NCBI GenBank assembly: GCA_036504155.1
Contig: DASXVQ010000101.1
Location: forward strand, 62,001 to 126,000
DNA from: JACRCT01 sp036504155
GTDB taxonomy: Bacteria; Myxococcota; Myxococcia; Myxococcales; UBA5297
Direction: 5' to 3'
DNA: 64,000 bases
The notes beneath the pieces are model-generated. The model had not been told where the DNA came from. It ran no database searches and saw only the letters and a list, made by a program, of their open reading frames with translations. Shown piece after piece: positions 34,619 through 42,969 of this stretch (the first letter of the stretch is position 1; the number at the start of each line of letters is the position of its first letter). The translations under genes and the position numbers were made by a program.

Positions 34619-35665
34619 TTGAGGCAGCCGGACACGCTGGTCGAGCTGGAGGAGCCGCTCTCGGTGAGGGCGACCCTGGGCGCCATCGACGTCGGCTCCA
34701 ACGCCATCCGCCTGCAGGTCGCGCGGGTCTTCGGGGACGGGTCGTTCGCCGTCGTCCACGACGAGCGCGAGCCGGTGCGGCTGGGCGAAGAGGTGTTCCG
34801 GACCGGCGTGCTGTCGGCGCAGGCCATCCAGCGCGCGCTGGAGGTGCTCTCGCGCTACGCCCTGACGGCGCGCCGGCACGGGGCGCTGCGGGTGCGCGCG
34901 GTGGCGACCTGCGCGGTGCGCGAGGCGACCAACGGCGAGGCCTTCGCGCAGGAGGTGGAGCGCGTCGCCGGCATCCGGCTGGAGACCATCAGCGGGATCC
35001 AGGAGGCGCGGCTCATCGCCAAGGGCGTGCTCTCGGGCCTGGAGGTCAAGGACGAGCGCGTGGCGCTGGCGGACATCGGCGGCGGCTCCACCGAGATCAG
35101 CCTGGTCGAGCGCGGCGAGGTGAAGTTCGGGGTCTCGGTGCCGCTGGGCTCGGTGCGCATGACCGAGATGTTCTGCCTGTCGGACCCGCTCCTGCCCGGG
35201 CACGAGCGGGCGATGCGCGAGCACATCCGCGCCTGCCTGACGCAGACCCTGCCCACCGAGCTGTTCGGCGCGTGGTCGCGGGTGCTGGGCAGCGCCGGGA
35301 CCATCGGGGCGCTGGCCAACTACATCCGGCGCCGGCCCAGCGTCCCGCGGCCGGTGGGCCCGCCGCGCACGGCGTTCTCGGTGCGCGAGCTGGCCAAGGC
35401 CTGCACCTCGCTGAAGAAGATGACGATGGCCCGGCGGCGCAAGGCGCCGGGCATCGAGGAGCGGCGCGCGGAGATCATCGTGGCCGGCGCGGTCATCCTC
35501 GAGGAGATCTGCGCGCACGTGAAGGCGCGCAGCGTCAAGGTGGTGCGCCGCGGCCTGCGCGACGGCCTGATGCTCGAGGAGATCGAGCGGTTGGCCGAGC
35601 TGCAGGGCACCCCGCCGATGGGGCCGCCGGTGCGGGTGTCCAAGCCCCGGAAGAGCCGCCCCTAA
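34619..35665 (+). CDS. Ppx/GppA family phosphatase
   Basis: A 348-residue member of the exopolyphosphatase / guanosine pentaphosphatase family. The sugar-kinase-like phosphate loops are seen as AIDVGSNAIRLQVA (about 22-35) and ADIGGGSTEISLVERG (about 156-171), with GSAGTIGALA later. Only the N-terminal phosphatase region plus a short helical end is present; the C-terminal HD-like domain of larger Ppx enzymes is missing. It starts at TTG with GAGAGG six bases upstream. Substrate could be polyphosphate or pppGpp. Confidence 0.85.
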   Translation: MRQPDTLVELEEPLSVRATLGAIDVGSNAIRLQVARVFGDGSFAVVHDEREPVRLGEEVFRTGVLSAQAIQRALEVLSRYALTARRHGALRVRAVATCAVREATNGEAFAQEVERVAGIRLETISGIQEARLIAKGVLSGLEVKDERVALADIGGGSTEISLVERGEVKFGVSVPLGSVRMTEMFCLSDPLLPGHERAMREHIRACLTQTLPTELFGAWSRVLGSAGTIGALANYIRRRPSVPRPVGPPRTAFSVRELAKACTSLKKMTMARRRKAPGIEERRAEIIVAGAVILEEICAHVKARSVKVVRRGLRDGLMLEEIERLAELQGTPPMGPPVRVSKPRKSRP

Positions 35666-35710
35666 GTCCAAGCCCAAGCCCGGCTCCGGGCTTCGGGCAC
35701 GGCACCCGCG

Positions 35711-37327
35711 CTACCGCCGCATCGTCTCCGAGGCGATCCCCAGGCCGGCCAGCGCCTCCTCCGCGGCGCGCAAGCCGTGGTCGAGCGCCTCCTCGAAGAG
35801 CGCCACCCCGGAGAGATCGGTGTTGGCGAAGTGGACGGCTCCCAGGGCCTGGCGCGCCCGCTGCGGCGCGCCGCCCCAGACGAAACCGGTCTCGGGGCGC
35901 ACCATCGCGTGGCCCCAGCGCCAGACGTCGGCGGACTCGATCAGCCCCTCCAGGCCCTGGTGCGCCCGGAAGAGGTCCGCGCCGATGGCGTCGCGCCAGG
36001 CGTCCCAGCCCGCCAGCAGCAGCTTGCGGCGCACGGCCTTGGGGTCCGGCCCACACAGCGGCAGGTACCAGGTCCAGACGGTCGGGCCGCGGTCGCGGCC
36101 GGCCTGGAAACCGGCGTCGACGTAGCCCAGCGACTGGCTGTCGTGGAAGACGTTGTCCCAGGCGAGCGGGAAGCCGCGCGAGGCGGGCCGCTCCTTCAAG
36201 GTGAGGTTGGCGATGATCCACGGCGAGTAGTGGAACGCCTGCAGGTGCTCGCTCGCCGCCCCGCCGCCCAGCAGGTAGCGGGTGACGAACGCGGGGGTGG
36301 CGCAGATGACCTGCTTGGCCACGGTGCGCCGGGCCTGCCCGGTGCGTGCGTCGACCCAGCGGACCTCGGGCTCCGGCGCGTCGTGGCGAACCTGCAGCGC
36401 CATCGCCCCGGTGCGCACCCGGCCGCCCAGCCTGCCCGTCAGGTGCGCGACCGCGCGGCCATTGCCCTCCGGCCAGGTCAGGAACTCCGCCGGCTTCTCG
36501 CCCGGCTCGGGGATGCGGCTGGCGTAATAGAACAGCCCCGCCCAGGCCGAGGTCTCCTCCAGCCGCAGGCCGAAGTCGTCGCGGCAGGCGTAGTCGACGT
36601 ACCAGCGCAGCCGCGGCGAGGTGAAGCCCTGCTGGTCCATCCAGGTCGCCATCGACCGCTGGTCGAGCGCCAGGAACTCGGGATCGTCCGAGCACTTCGA
36701 CACGGGCAGCGTGAACGCCCGGCGCCCCTGCGCGTCGCGGCGGGCCGCCCAGGAATCCATCGCCGCCTCGAAGGCGCGGTACTGGCGCAGGTCCTCGGCG
36801 GAGGCGCCGGCCATCGGGTACAGGCCCTCCCACCACGCGCCCGCCATGAACAGCCGCTCCTGCGGCGCGCGGCAGAGCACCTCCTCGGCGAAGACCGGCT
36901 CGCCCCTGGGATCCGTACCCTCGACGACGCCCATCTCGTCCAGCAGCGTGACGAGCGGCCGGTTCTCCTTGGTGGGGGCGCAGATGTAGTGGGCGGCCCA
37001 GGGAAAGGCGCTGGCCGGGTTCGAGCCGGAGGCGCTGGTGCCGCCCGGCTGCGGCTCGGCCTCCAGCACCACGAAGTCGTCGAAGCCGGCCCTCAGCAGG
37101 CGCCAGCCCGCGGCCAGTCCGGCGATGCCGCCGCCGACGATGCAGATGCCGGTGCGCTCCACTTCGCCGCCGTCGCTCGGGGCCTCGCGGCGGACGAGCC
37201 GGTGGCCGAGGCGATCGCTGGTGCCCAGGAGCCGCCCGCCGAAGCTCGGGGTGGGCGACGTCGTCCTGCACGCGGCCAAGGCGACCGGAGCACCGAGGAC
37301 GGCCAGAAGGAACTCGCGGCGGGTCAC
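35711..37327 (-). CDS. Flavin amine oxidase, Tat-exported
   Basis: A 538-residue protein. The N-terminus VTRREFLLAVLGAPVALAAC has a twin-arginine motif and a lipobox-like Ala-Cys, so it is probably exported folded and perhaps lipidated. The FAD Rossmann motif is GICIVGGGIAGLAAGWRLL, followed by VVLEAEPQPGG. The remainder fits the flavin amine oxidase group. GGGGAGG before the GTG sets the start. The spermidine synthase gene upstream on the same strand suggests a polyamine substrate outside the cytoplasm; that is inference. Confidence 0.8.
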   Translation of the reverse strand: MTRREFLLAVLGAPVALAACRTTSPTPSFGGRLLGTSDRLGHRLVRREAPSDGGEVERTGICIVGGGIAGLAAGWRLLRAGFDDFVVLEAEPQPGGTSASGSNPASAFPWAAHYICAPTKENRPLVTLLDEMGVVEGTDPRGEPVFAEEVLCRAPQERLFMAGAWWEGLYPMAGASAEDLRQYRAFEAAMDSWAARRDAQGRRAFTLPVSKCSDDPEFLALDQRSMATWMDQQGFTSPRLRWYVDYACRDDFGLRLEETSAWAGLFYYASRIPEPGEKPAEFLTWPEGNGRAVAHLTGRLGGRVRTGAMALQVRHDAPEPEVRWVDARTGQARRTVAKQVICATPAFVTRYLLGGGAASEHLQAFHYSPWIIANLTLKERPASRGFPLAWDNVFHDSQSLGYVDAGFQAGRDRGPTVWTWYLPLCGPDPKAVRRKLLLAGWDAWRDAIGADLFRAHQGLEGLIESADVWRWGHAMVRPETGFVWGGAPQRARQALGAVHFANTDLSGVALFEEALDHGLRAAEEALAGLGIASETMRR

Positions 37328-37333
37328 CGCAAA

Positions 37334-37540
37334 CCTCCCCCCAACCCCCTCCAGCGGAGCTGGAGGGGGAGCCGTGGGTTGCTTTCGGCGATCCGGTAGG
37401 AGCTCATCGGCCGGCACGACCGAGTCGGGCACGGGGCCGCGAGCCAGCGCAACGCGTGGGGGTGCGGTAGCTCCGGCCAGGATGGCCGAAGGCAACCAAC
37501 GTACCCCCTCCCGGCAGTTTGGGAGGGGGCAGGGGGGAGG
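37334..37540. repeat. Inverted-repeat intergenic element, copy B
   Basis: About 207 bp between the spermidine synthase stop and the amine oxidase start. The left arm (37334-37369) holds a CCCTCCAGCGGAGCTGGAGGG hairpin as in copy A, and the right arm (37504-37540) holds a CCCTCCCGGCAGTTTGGGAGGG hairpin as in copy C. The internal CGGTAGGAGCTC and GAAGGCAACCAACG segments are shared with the other copies. It is thus a mosaic of the two arm types. Confidence 0.72.
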
Positions 37541-37547
37541 GCTGCCG

Positions 37548-39047
37548 CTAGTTCCACCTTCGCCACTCCGCCTCGTAATACTGGACCAGCGCCTGGTTGT
37601 TGAGGCGGTTCACCTCCACCGGCAGCGGCCCCATGTCCTTGCCCAGCGAGAAGAGCGTCGGCAGCGACTCCTCGGTCAGCCACGAGAGGTCCTGCACCTG
37701 CAGCTTCGTCGGCACCTCGAACGCCTGCGCCCGCGCCAGCACGAAGCCCCACTCGCCGAACGAGGGGACGAAGGCGTGGTACGGCCGCGCCGCGAACCCG
37801 GCGTCCTCCAGGGTCCGCACCACGCACCAGAAGGAGCGCCGCGCCATCAGCGGCGAGGTGCTCTGCACCGCCACCGGCGCGTCCGGCGCCAGCGAGCGGC
37901 GCAGCATCTTGTAGAAGCGCGTGGTGTAGAGCTTGCCCAGCGCGAAGTTGTTGGGGTCCGGGAAGTCGACGATGGCCACGTCGAACTTGCCGTGGTCGCG
38001 CTGGACCCAGACGTAGGCGTCCTCGTTGACGACCTTCACCTTCGGCGAGCGCAGCGAGTCCTTGTTCGCCTTGAGCAGCAGCGGGTTCTCGCGCGCGATC
38101 CGCACCATCTCCGCGTCGAGGTCGACGAGCACGATCTCCTCGAGGCCCGGGTACTTGAGCAGCTCGCGCACGGCCAGCCCGTCCCCGCCGCCCAGCACCA
38201 GCACCCGCTTGGCTCCCGGCGCGAGCGACATCGCCGGGTGCACCAGCGCCTCGTGGTAGCGGTACTCGTCGGCGGAGGAGAACTGCAGGTTGCCGTTGAG
38301 GAAGAGCTGGAAGCTGCCCCGCCCGCGGGTGAGCACGATGCGCTGGTAGGGCGTCTGGCGGGCGAAGACGATCTCGTCGGCGTACAGCCCGTCCTCGGCC
38401 AGCAGGGTCAGCCGGTCCGCGAAGAGGAGCGCCCCCAGCAGGGCGGCGATCACCCCGAACGCCTGGATCCGCAGCGGCCGGACGCGGGGGATGGCCGGCG
38501 CCAGCACGAAGGTGCTCGCCAGGGCGCAGGCCGCGTTGAGCAGCCCGAGGGCGATGCCGGTGCGCGCCATCCCCAGCCGCGGGAGCAGCAGCATCGGGAA
38601 CGCCAGCGAGCCCAGGAGCGCCCCGACGTAGTCGAAGGTCAGCACCCGGGCGACCAGCTCCTTGAAGGCGTAGCGCTCCTTGAGCACGCGCAGCAGCAGC
38701 GGGATCTCCAGGCCCACCAGCGTGCCGGTCAAGGCGATGGTCGCGTAGAGCACCGGCCGGAACGCGTTGGGAAGGTGCGCGAAGGCGAGGAAGAGCAGCG
38801 GCGCGGAGAGCCCGCCGACGAGCGAGGCCAGCAGCATCGCCTCCACGAAGCGGCGGGCGGCGGCGCGCTCGAGGTGCCCGGACATCCAGGCGCCCAGGCC
38901 CATCGCCGACAGGTAGGCGCCGATGAGGGTCGAGAACTGGAGGATGGAGTCGCCGAGCAGGTAGCTCGCCAGGCTTCCGGCGAGCAGCTCGTAGACCAGC
39001 CCGCAGGTGGAGACCAGCAGCGCGGTCGCCAGCAGCAGCGGCGCCAT
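37548..39047 (-). CDS. Membrane spermidine synthase-like protein
   Basis: A 499-residue protein with about seven membrane helices in the first 210 residues, then a cytosolic aminopropyltransferase (SpeE) domain. The nucleotide loop is VLVLGGGDGLAVREL, followed by LVDLD, NEDAYVWV, and DFPDPN at the active site. In SpeE that last motif holds the catalytic Asp residues, so both are kept. Such fusions may make polyamine derivatives at the membrane. It starts six bases after the DUF350 gene. No S-adenosylmethionine decarboxylase gene lies in the window. Confidence 0.85.
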   Translation of the reverse strand: MAPLLLATALLVSTCGLVYELLAGSLASYLLGDSILQFSTLIGAYLSAMGLGAWMSGHLERAAARRFVEAMLLASLVGGLSAPLLFLAFAHLPNAFRPVLYATIALTGTLVGLEIPLLLRVLKERYAFKELVARVLTFDYVGALLGSLAFPMLLLPRLGMARTGIALGLLNAACALASTFVLAPAIPRVRPLRIQAFGVIAALLGALLFADRLTLLAEDGLYADEIVFARQTPYQRIVLTRGRGSFQLFLNGNLQFSSADEYRYHEALVHPAMSLAPGAKRVLVLGGGDGLAVRELLKYPGLEEIVLVDLDAEMVRIARENPLLLKANKDSLRSPKVKVVNEDAYVWVQRDHGKFDVAIVDFPDPNNFALGKLYTTRFYKMLRRSLAPDAPVAVQSTSPLMARRSFWCVVRTLEDAGFAARPYHAFVPSFGEWGFVLARAQAFEVPTKLQVQDLSWLTEESLPTLFSLGKDMGPLPVEVNRLNNQALVQYYEAEWRRWN

Positions 39048-39053
39048 GCCGCC

Positions 39054-39263
39054 TCAGTGCACCGCGGCGGCGATGATGATCGACAGGCCCAGGAACACGC
39101 AGCCGAGCATGATGCCCAGCGCGGTGTTCTGGTCCTCCTCGATCTCCTTGCGCACCGAGAACGGCACCGTCTTGACGATGATCAGGAACACGACGGCGAA
39201 GACGACCACGCCGATGAGCGCGAAGATGAGCGACTGCGCCACGTTGGTGAGAATTTCGGTCAT
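39054..39263 (-). CDS. DUF350 family membrane protein
   Basis: A 69-residue protein with two membrane helices (about 8-30 and 47-66) joined by a charged loop (VRKEIEEDQNTALG). This matches half of a DUF350 (YjfL-like) protein, which usually has two such repeats, so a homodimer is likely. The GGAGG spacing favours the ATG over a GTG three bases upstream. The start shares a base with the stop of the upstream 59-residue gene (TGATG). DUF350 proteins occur beside polyamine and envelope-stress genes in many bacteria. Confidence 0.8.
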   Translation of the reverse strand: MTEILTNVAQSLIFALIGVVVFAVVFLIIVKTVPFSVRKEIEEDQNTALGIMLGCVFLGLSIIIAAAVH

Positions 39264-39442
39264 CACTTTCCTCCGTGGAATCCGGTGTGCCAGAAGTGGT
39301 ACGAGCGGTTGCCGCCGGGCGACTGGCGCATGCCGCTGGGCGCGGGGCGCTTCTCGGACGTGCCGAAGTCCCAGCCCATCAGCCCGGCCCCGGCGTAGCC
39401 GCTCAGCGCGGCGATGACGAAGAGCTTGTAGAGCAGACTCAT
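39263..39442 (-). CDS. Small protein of the polyamine/DUF350 cluster (59 aa)
   Basis: A 59-residue frame tightly packed between the DUF4178 and DUF350 genes. It has a short hydrophobic N-terminus (LLYKLFVIAALSGYAG), then a conserved-looking Arg/Ser/Pro segment and a C-terminal SYHFWHTGFHGGK. The His/Trp/Gly-rich end is unusual and could bind metal. TGATG coupling to the DUF350 gene supports expression. It is probably a small membrane-associated partner; no function is known to me. Confidence 0.65.
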   Translation of the reverse strand: MSLLYKLFVIAALSGYAGAGLMGWDFGTSEKRPAPSGMRQSPGGNRSYHFWHTGFHGGK

Positions 39443-39481
39443 GGCCTTCTCGCCTCCCGCAGCGGGCGCCCTGCCCCGTTC

Positions 39482-41521
39482 TCAGTCGTCATCGTCGCCC
39501 CCGCCCCCGCCCCCGACGTTGCTCTCCTCCCAGCGGGTGCGCTCGAAGGCGCTGCGCCGCCAGAGGGCGAACACGGGGAGGATGAGGATCAGGCCGAGCG
39601 CCAGGAAGAAGTGCGTCACCCGCGCGACGCCGTGGGTGAGCTTGAGGTGCACCCTGGGAGGCGGCTTGTTCGGCTCCCAGATGCTCTCGACGCGCAGCAC
39701 GTACTCGCCGGGCGCGACCGCGGAGAGGAAGGTGGAGTCGCGGCGGCTGCCCTCGGACCAGGCCTCGCCGCCGTCGACGCCGTGGTAGTAGCTCGACTCC
39801 AGCGCGAACTCGTCGACCTCGCCGGTGGTCTGGTTCACCAGCGCCGCCGCCACGCCCGCCCAGCTGTTGTCGACGTTGGTGTCGAGCTCGGCCTCCATGT
39901 TGCGGCGGGCCTGGTCGATGCGGAACGGCGCGCTGATGCGCACGGTGCCGTTCTCCGGGTGCGCGGGATCGGCGGCGACGTCCTGGTCCGGCGGGATGTC
40001 TTCGCCTTCCTTGGGCGCCGGCGGCGGCGTCGAGGGCCCGGTCACCCCGGGGCGCGCGTAGAGGGCGCCGGGCTGGAAGCTCTCGTCGAAGACCACCTTG
40101 CTCGTCCGCGTGGAGAGCAGGATGAAGACGAAGACCACCCCGGCCAGGCCCGCGAGCACCCACCACTTCATGCCCGACAGGTGCTGCTCCCAGGGGTTGG
40201 GCTGCATCATCCCCACGCCCTGCGGCGGGCGAATCGGCTTGGCGATCTTGAAGGCGGCCGCGACCTCGCCGGTGGGCAGGTAGACCGCGTGCGACCAGTT
40301 GACCTCTTCCTCGCCGCGCTCCTCGGAGAGGGCCTCGGCCGCGGCGACGTAGTCGACGGCGTGCACCCTCTCGCCGAGCGCCACCGCCCAGTAGAACTCG
40401 CCGAGGACGCCGGTGACGTCGGCGTCCACCTCGGAGAAGGTGCGGTAGAGCTCGCCCCTCCACACCGGGCCGCGCAGCCCCTCGACCACCTCGCCGGCGG
40501 GCACGGGCTCGACAAAGGACCAGTGGCCCATGGAGTTGACCAGGAACCGGAAGCCCGCGGTCTTCTCGTCGTAGAGGAGGTACTCCTCCCAGAAGTAGTC
40601 GATGCCCTCGACCGTGCAGCGCCGCTCCATCCAGCCGATGACCAGCCAGTCGACGCCGCCGAGCTTGCCCTTGGAGCCGAGCGGGATCTCGCAGGAGCGC
40701 TTCTTGAGCTGCTCCAGGTGCTGCAGCGTCCCCGAGGTGCAGTCGAGCAGCGCCGCGCAGTACGGGCAGGCCACCCGCATGGTCTGGTCGGGGACCCGCA
40801 GCTCCAGCGGGCCGTTGCACTTCGGGCACTTGAGGCCCTTGGCCGTGACGCGCTCGTGCTTGGGCGGGATCTGCAGCTTCTTGGGGTCCAGCCCCAGCTG
40901 CTCGAAGGGCACCTCGCGGCCGACGTAGACGTCCGCCTCGTCGCCCTCGACGCCGTAGTCGAGCGTGGCGAAGCCGCCCTTGTCGCCGGTGAGGTCCGCG
41001 GTGCGGATGTTGCGGCCGTCGATGGCGATGCGCTCGGGCAGCTCGCCCAGCGCGGCGACGTACGCCGAGCGCTTGAGGTCGCTGGCGACGAAGCGGCCCA
41101 GCTCGCCCAGCGGCACGGTCTTGCCCGGCCGCAGCGCGGACCAGGGAGGGACCGGGCGCTCGGGCACCGGGAAGGAGAGGTAGTAGCGGCCCTGGGCCTC
41201 GGCCAGCCAGCCCCACTTCCCGTTGTCGAAGGCGACGTACCACTCGTCCCAGACGCCCTGGGCCCACTTGAGCTGGACGCGCCCGGCGATGCGGTAGCCG
41301 ACGCCCTTGAGCCGGCCCTCGAGGCCCAGCGTCAGCTTGGCGCCGGTGGGGACGAGGTCGGCGACCTTGCCGAACGTCTCCAGGCCCTGGTCGCCGCGGG
41401 CGACGACGGTGTGGCAGCTGTCGCAGACCTTGAGGCGCGAGGTGCCGACCTGGAAGAACATCGGCGCGCCGCAGCCGGGGCACTTCGCTTCCTTGGCGTT
41501 GAAGGCGACGTTGTCGTCCAT
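39482..41521 (-). CDS. Double DUF4178 zinc-ribbon membrane protein
   Basis: A 679-residue protein. Residues 14-36 form a zinc ribbon (CPGC and CDSC), followed by a DUF4178 domain (to about 200). A second zinc ribbon (CPKC and CPYC, about 235-262) is followed by a second DUF4178 domain (about 280-430). A membrane helix lies at about 457-476, then a periplasmic beta domain and a second membrane helix near 640-660, ending in Gly/Asp repeats. DUF4178 proteins are repeatedly found with DUF350 and spermidine synthase-like proteins. Likely a sensor or scaffold of this cluster. Confidence 0.8.
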   Translation of the reverse strand: MDDNVAFNAKEAKCPGCGAPMFFQVGTSRLKVCDSCHTVVARGDQGLETFGKVADLVPTGAKLTLGLEGRLKGVGYRIAGRVQLKWAQGVWDEWYVAFDNGKWGWLAEAQGRYYLSFPVPERPVPPWSALRPGKTVPLGELGRFVASDLKRSAYVAALGELPERIAIDGRNIRTADLTGDKGGFATLDYGVEGDEADVYVGREVPFEQLGLDPKKLQIPPKHERVTAKGLKCPKCNGPLELRVPDQTMRVACPYCAALLDCTSGTLQHLEQLKKRSCEIPLGSKGKLGGVDWLVIGWMERRCTVEGIDYFWEEYLLYDEKTAGFRFLVNSMGHWSFVEPVPAGEVVEGLRGPVWRGELYRTFSEVDADVTGVLGEFYWAVALGERVHAVDYVAAAEALSEERGEEEVNWSHAVYLPTGEVAAAFKIAKPIRPPQGVGMMQPNPWEQHLSGMKWWVLAGLAGVVFVFILLSTRTSKVVFDESFQPGALYARPGVTGPSTPPPAPKEGEDIPPDQDVAADPAHPENGTVRISAPFRIDQARRNMEAELDTNVDNSWAGVAAALVNQTTGEVDEFALESSYYHGVDGGEAWSEGSRRDSTFLSAVAPGEYVLRVESIWEPNKPPPRVHLKLTHGVARVTHFFLALGLILILPVFALWRRSAFERTRWEESNVGGGGGGDDDD

Positions 41522-41604
41522 GGCCTTGATGGCTCCGGCGCGGGGTGACGGGGTCGGCGTCGGAGTGTCGGCAGATTAGCAGAACTGCGGGCGCCAGGCG
41601 CTGT

Positions 41605-41760
41605 ACCGAGCCGCAAGCGTCAGCGCGCCGGAAGAGGTCGTGCCCTGGCAGTGAAGGGGGCCGAATCGAACAAGGAATGCGGCCCGTCCCTGCTCGATTC
41701 CGTGTCCCTTCACCGCCCAGGGCTTCCTTTCCCCGGCGCGCTGACGCTTGCGGCTCCGTT
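41605..41760. repeat. Long imperfect inverted repeat (perfect 24-bp outer arms)
   Basis: Positions 41608-41631 and 41733-41756 are perfect 24-bp inverted repeats, and pairing continues inward with few mismatches for about 45 more bases per side around GCCCTGG...CCAGGGC and CGAATCGA...TCGATTCCG. The whole unit could fold into one long hairpin. It lies upstream of two divergent genes (DUF4178 and arrestin-like), in the 328-bp gap, and shows no coding potential. It could be a small inverted-repeat element or a regulatory hairpin. Confidence 0.75.
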
Positions 41761-41849
41761 CGAAGGGACGAAGGCGGTGCGCTTGCCCCGAAGAACCGGG
41801 CGGTGGTCCAATCGCGTGCCTTCCCCACCCACTCAGAGCGGAGCTGACC

Positions 41850-42344
41850 ATGGGCTTCTTCGACAAGATCAAGACGTTCGTCGGCGAGCACGGCTGCAAG
41901 GTCGAGATCACCAGCCTCGAGCGGCAGGACCCGACCGCGATGCGCTTCCCGGTGAGCGACTCGGTCCTCAAGGGCAACTTCAAGGTCACCGCGACCAAGC
42001 CCTGCACCGTCCTGGCCCACAAGGTCGAGGTGGGGGTGATGAAGAAGCACGCCGACGGCCGCGAGGAGTTCGTGACGCTGGGCGAGGACAGCCATGACGA
42101 GAAGAACCAGGTCATCGGCCTGGACTACCAGTGGCCCTACGAGATGAAGCCCGGCGACGTGAAGGAGGACGGCTTCTGCGTGGTGAACCTGGACCTCACC
42201 GGAGCGCTGCGCCGGCTGGGCTTCGACAACCCCAGCTCCGCGGTCACCGCGCCGAACCTGACCTGGTACGTGAAGGTCCTGGCCGACGTGAAGGGCACGC
42301 CGATGGACGCGGACGCCAAGGCCCACTTCACCGTCGTCGCCTAG
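41850..42344 (+). CDS. Spo0M-like arrestin-fold protein (tentative)
   Basis: A 164-residue cytosolic protein starting MGFFDKIKTFVGEHG. Its strand pattern and sequences VLKGNFKVTATKPCTVLAHKVEVGVMKK and VTAPNLTWYVKVLADVKGTP resemble the N-terminal arrestin-like domain of Spo0M-type proteins. Those occur outside sporulating bacteria, often beside stress genes. GGAG lies seven bases before the ATG. It is divergent from the DUF4178 gene across the long inverted repeat, so it may share that regulation. Fold assignment is by eye. Confidence 0.6.
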   Translation: MGFFDKIKTFVGEHGCKVEITSLERQDPTAMRFPVSDSVLKGNFKVTATKPCTVLAHKVEVGVMKKHADGREEFVTLGEDSHDEKNQVIGLDYQWPYEMKPGDVKEDGFCVVNLDLTGALRRLGFDNPSSAVTAPNLTWYVKVLADVKGTPMDADAKAHFTVVA

Positions 42345-42380
42345 GCCGGCCGGCCTCAGCCGCCTCCCCGAAGAAGAAGA

Positions 42381-42402
42381 GCCGGGGCGCTCCAGCCCCG
42401 GC
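42381..42402. terminator. Hairpin between convergent genes
   Basis: GCCGGGGC, a 6-base loop and GCCCCGGC form a perfect 8-bp stem between the convergent ends of the arrestin-like gene and the small membrane protein gene. No U-rich tract follows, so it may pause or protect transcripts rather than act as a classic terminator. Confidence 0.5.
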
Positions 42403-42417
42403 GGCGTCGCGGGTCAT

Positions 42418-42693
42418 TCATCGATCGACGCGGCTCGCCGGCTGCCCCAGATCCTTGCGCAGCAGCCTCCACCCGATCGCCGAGACGCCCACCACCGCCA
42501 TCATCACGCCCAGCGTTCCCAGGCCCGGCCGGTCGGGGGAGCACACCCGGTCGACGTAGGCAGGCCCGGCCCCGTGGGCGTCCGAGGCGCCGCCTCCCAG
42601 GCAGAGCTGGTACGGGATCGACGCGATGAGCAGCACGGAGGCAAGGCAGAGCATCGTGCCAAAGGCCCAAGCGACGTTGCCCTTCCATCCCAT
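42418..42693 (-). CDS. Small membrane protein (91 aa)
   Basis: A 91-residue protein with two hydrophobic segments (about 8-28 and 58-76) and a loop with two Cys (YQLCLGGGAS, DRVCSPDRPG) between them, presumably periplasmic. GGAGG sits five bases before the ATG. No family is recognised. It is convergent with the arrestin-like gene and has a repeat element upstream. Function unknown. Confidence 0.65.
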   Translation of the reverse strand: MGWKGNVAWAFGTMLCLASVLLIASIPYQLCLGGGASDAHGAGPAYVDRVCSPDRPGLGTLGVMMAVVGVSAIGWRLLRKDLGQPASRVDR

Positions 42694-42767
42694 GCGTGCC
42701 TCCGGCCGACCACTCTAGTACGAGCATCCGGAAGTTCGACCAGGGTTCGAGAAGGCCGGTTGGGACT

Positions 42768-42967
42768 GCCGGCGGCTAAAGCCGCGCCTGAGGCTTCGAG
42801 GTCCGCCTTCGCGGACCGGGTGGCGACGGATGCCATGGGCGACGACAAAGGCGCCCGGGTTCAGGTCTTCGCACCTCTGACTCTCGGGTTTCCGACTTCG
42901 CGACCCGAGGCCACTGCAGCCCGCGAAGGCGGGCATCGCAATGTCAGGCGCGACTTTAGTCGCCGGC
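42768..42967. repeat. Inverted-repeat element with 48-bp arms
   Basis: Arms at 42768-42815 and 42920-42967 are about 48 bp and pair with roughly eight mismatches. They start GCCGGCG and include CTAAAG...CGCGCCTGA and CCGCCTTCGCGG, each arm with its own small hairpin. The 104-bp centre contains further stems (CTCGGGT...ACCCGAG). Paired hairpin blocks in opposite orientation recall REP doublets. It fills the gap between the small membrane protein gene and the histidine kinase 3' end. No coding potential. Confidence 0.7.
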
Positions 42968-42969
42968 TT

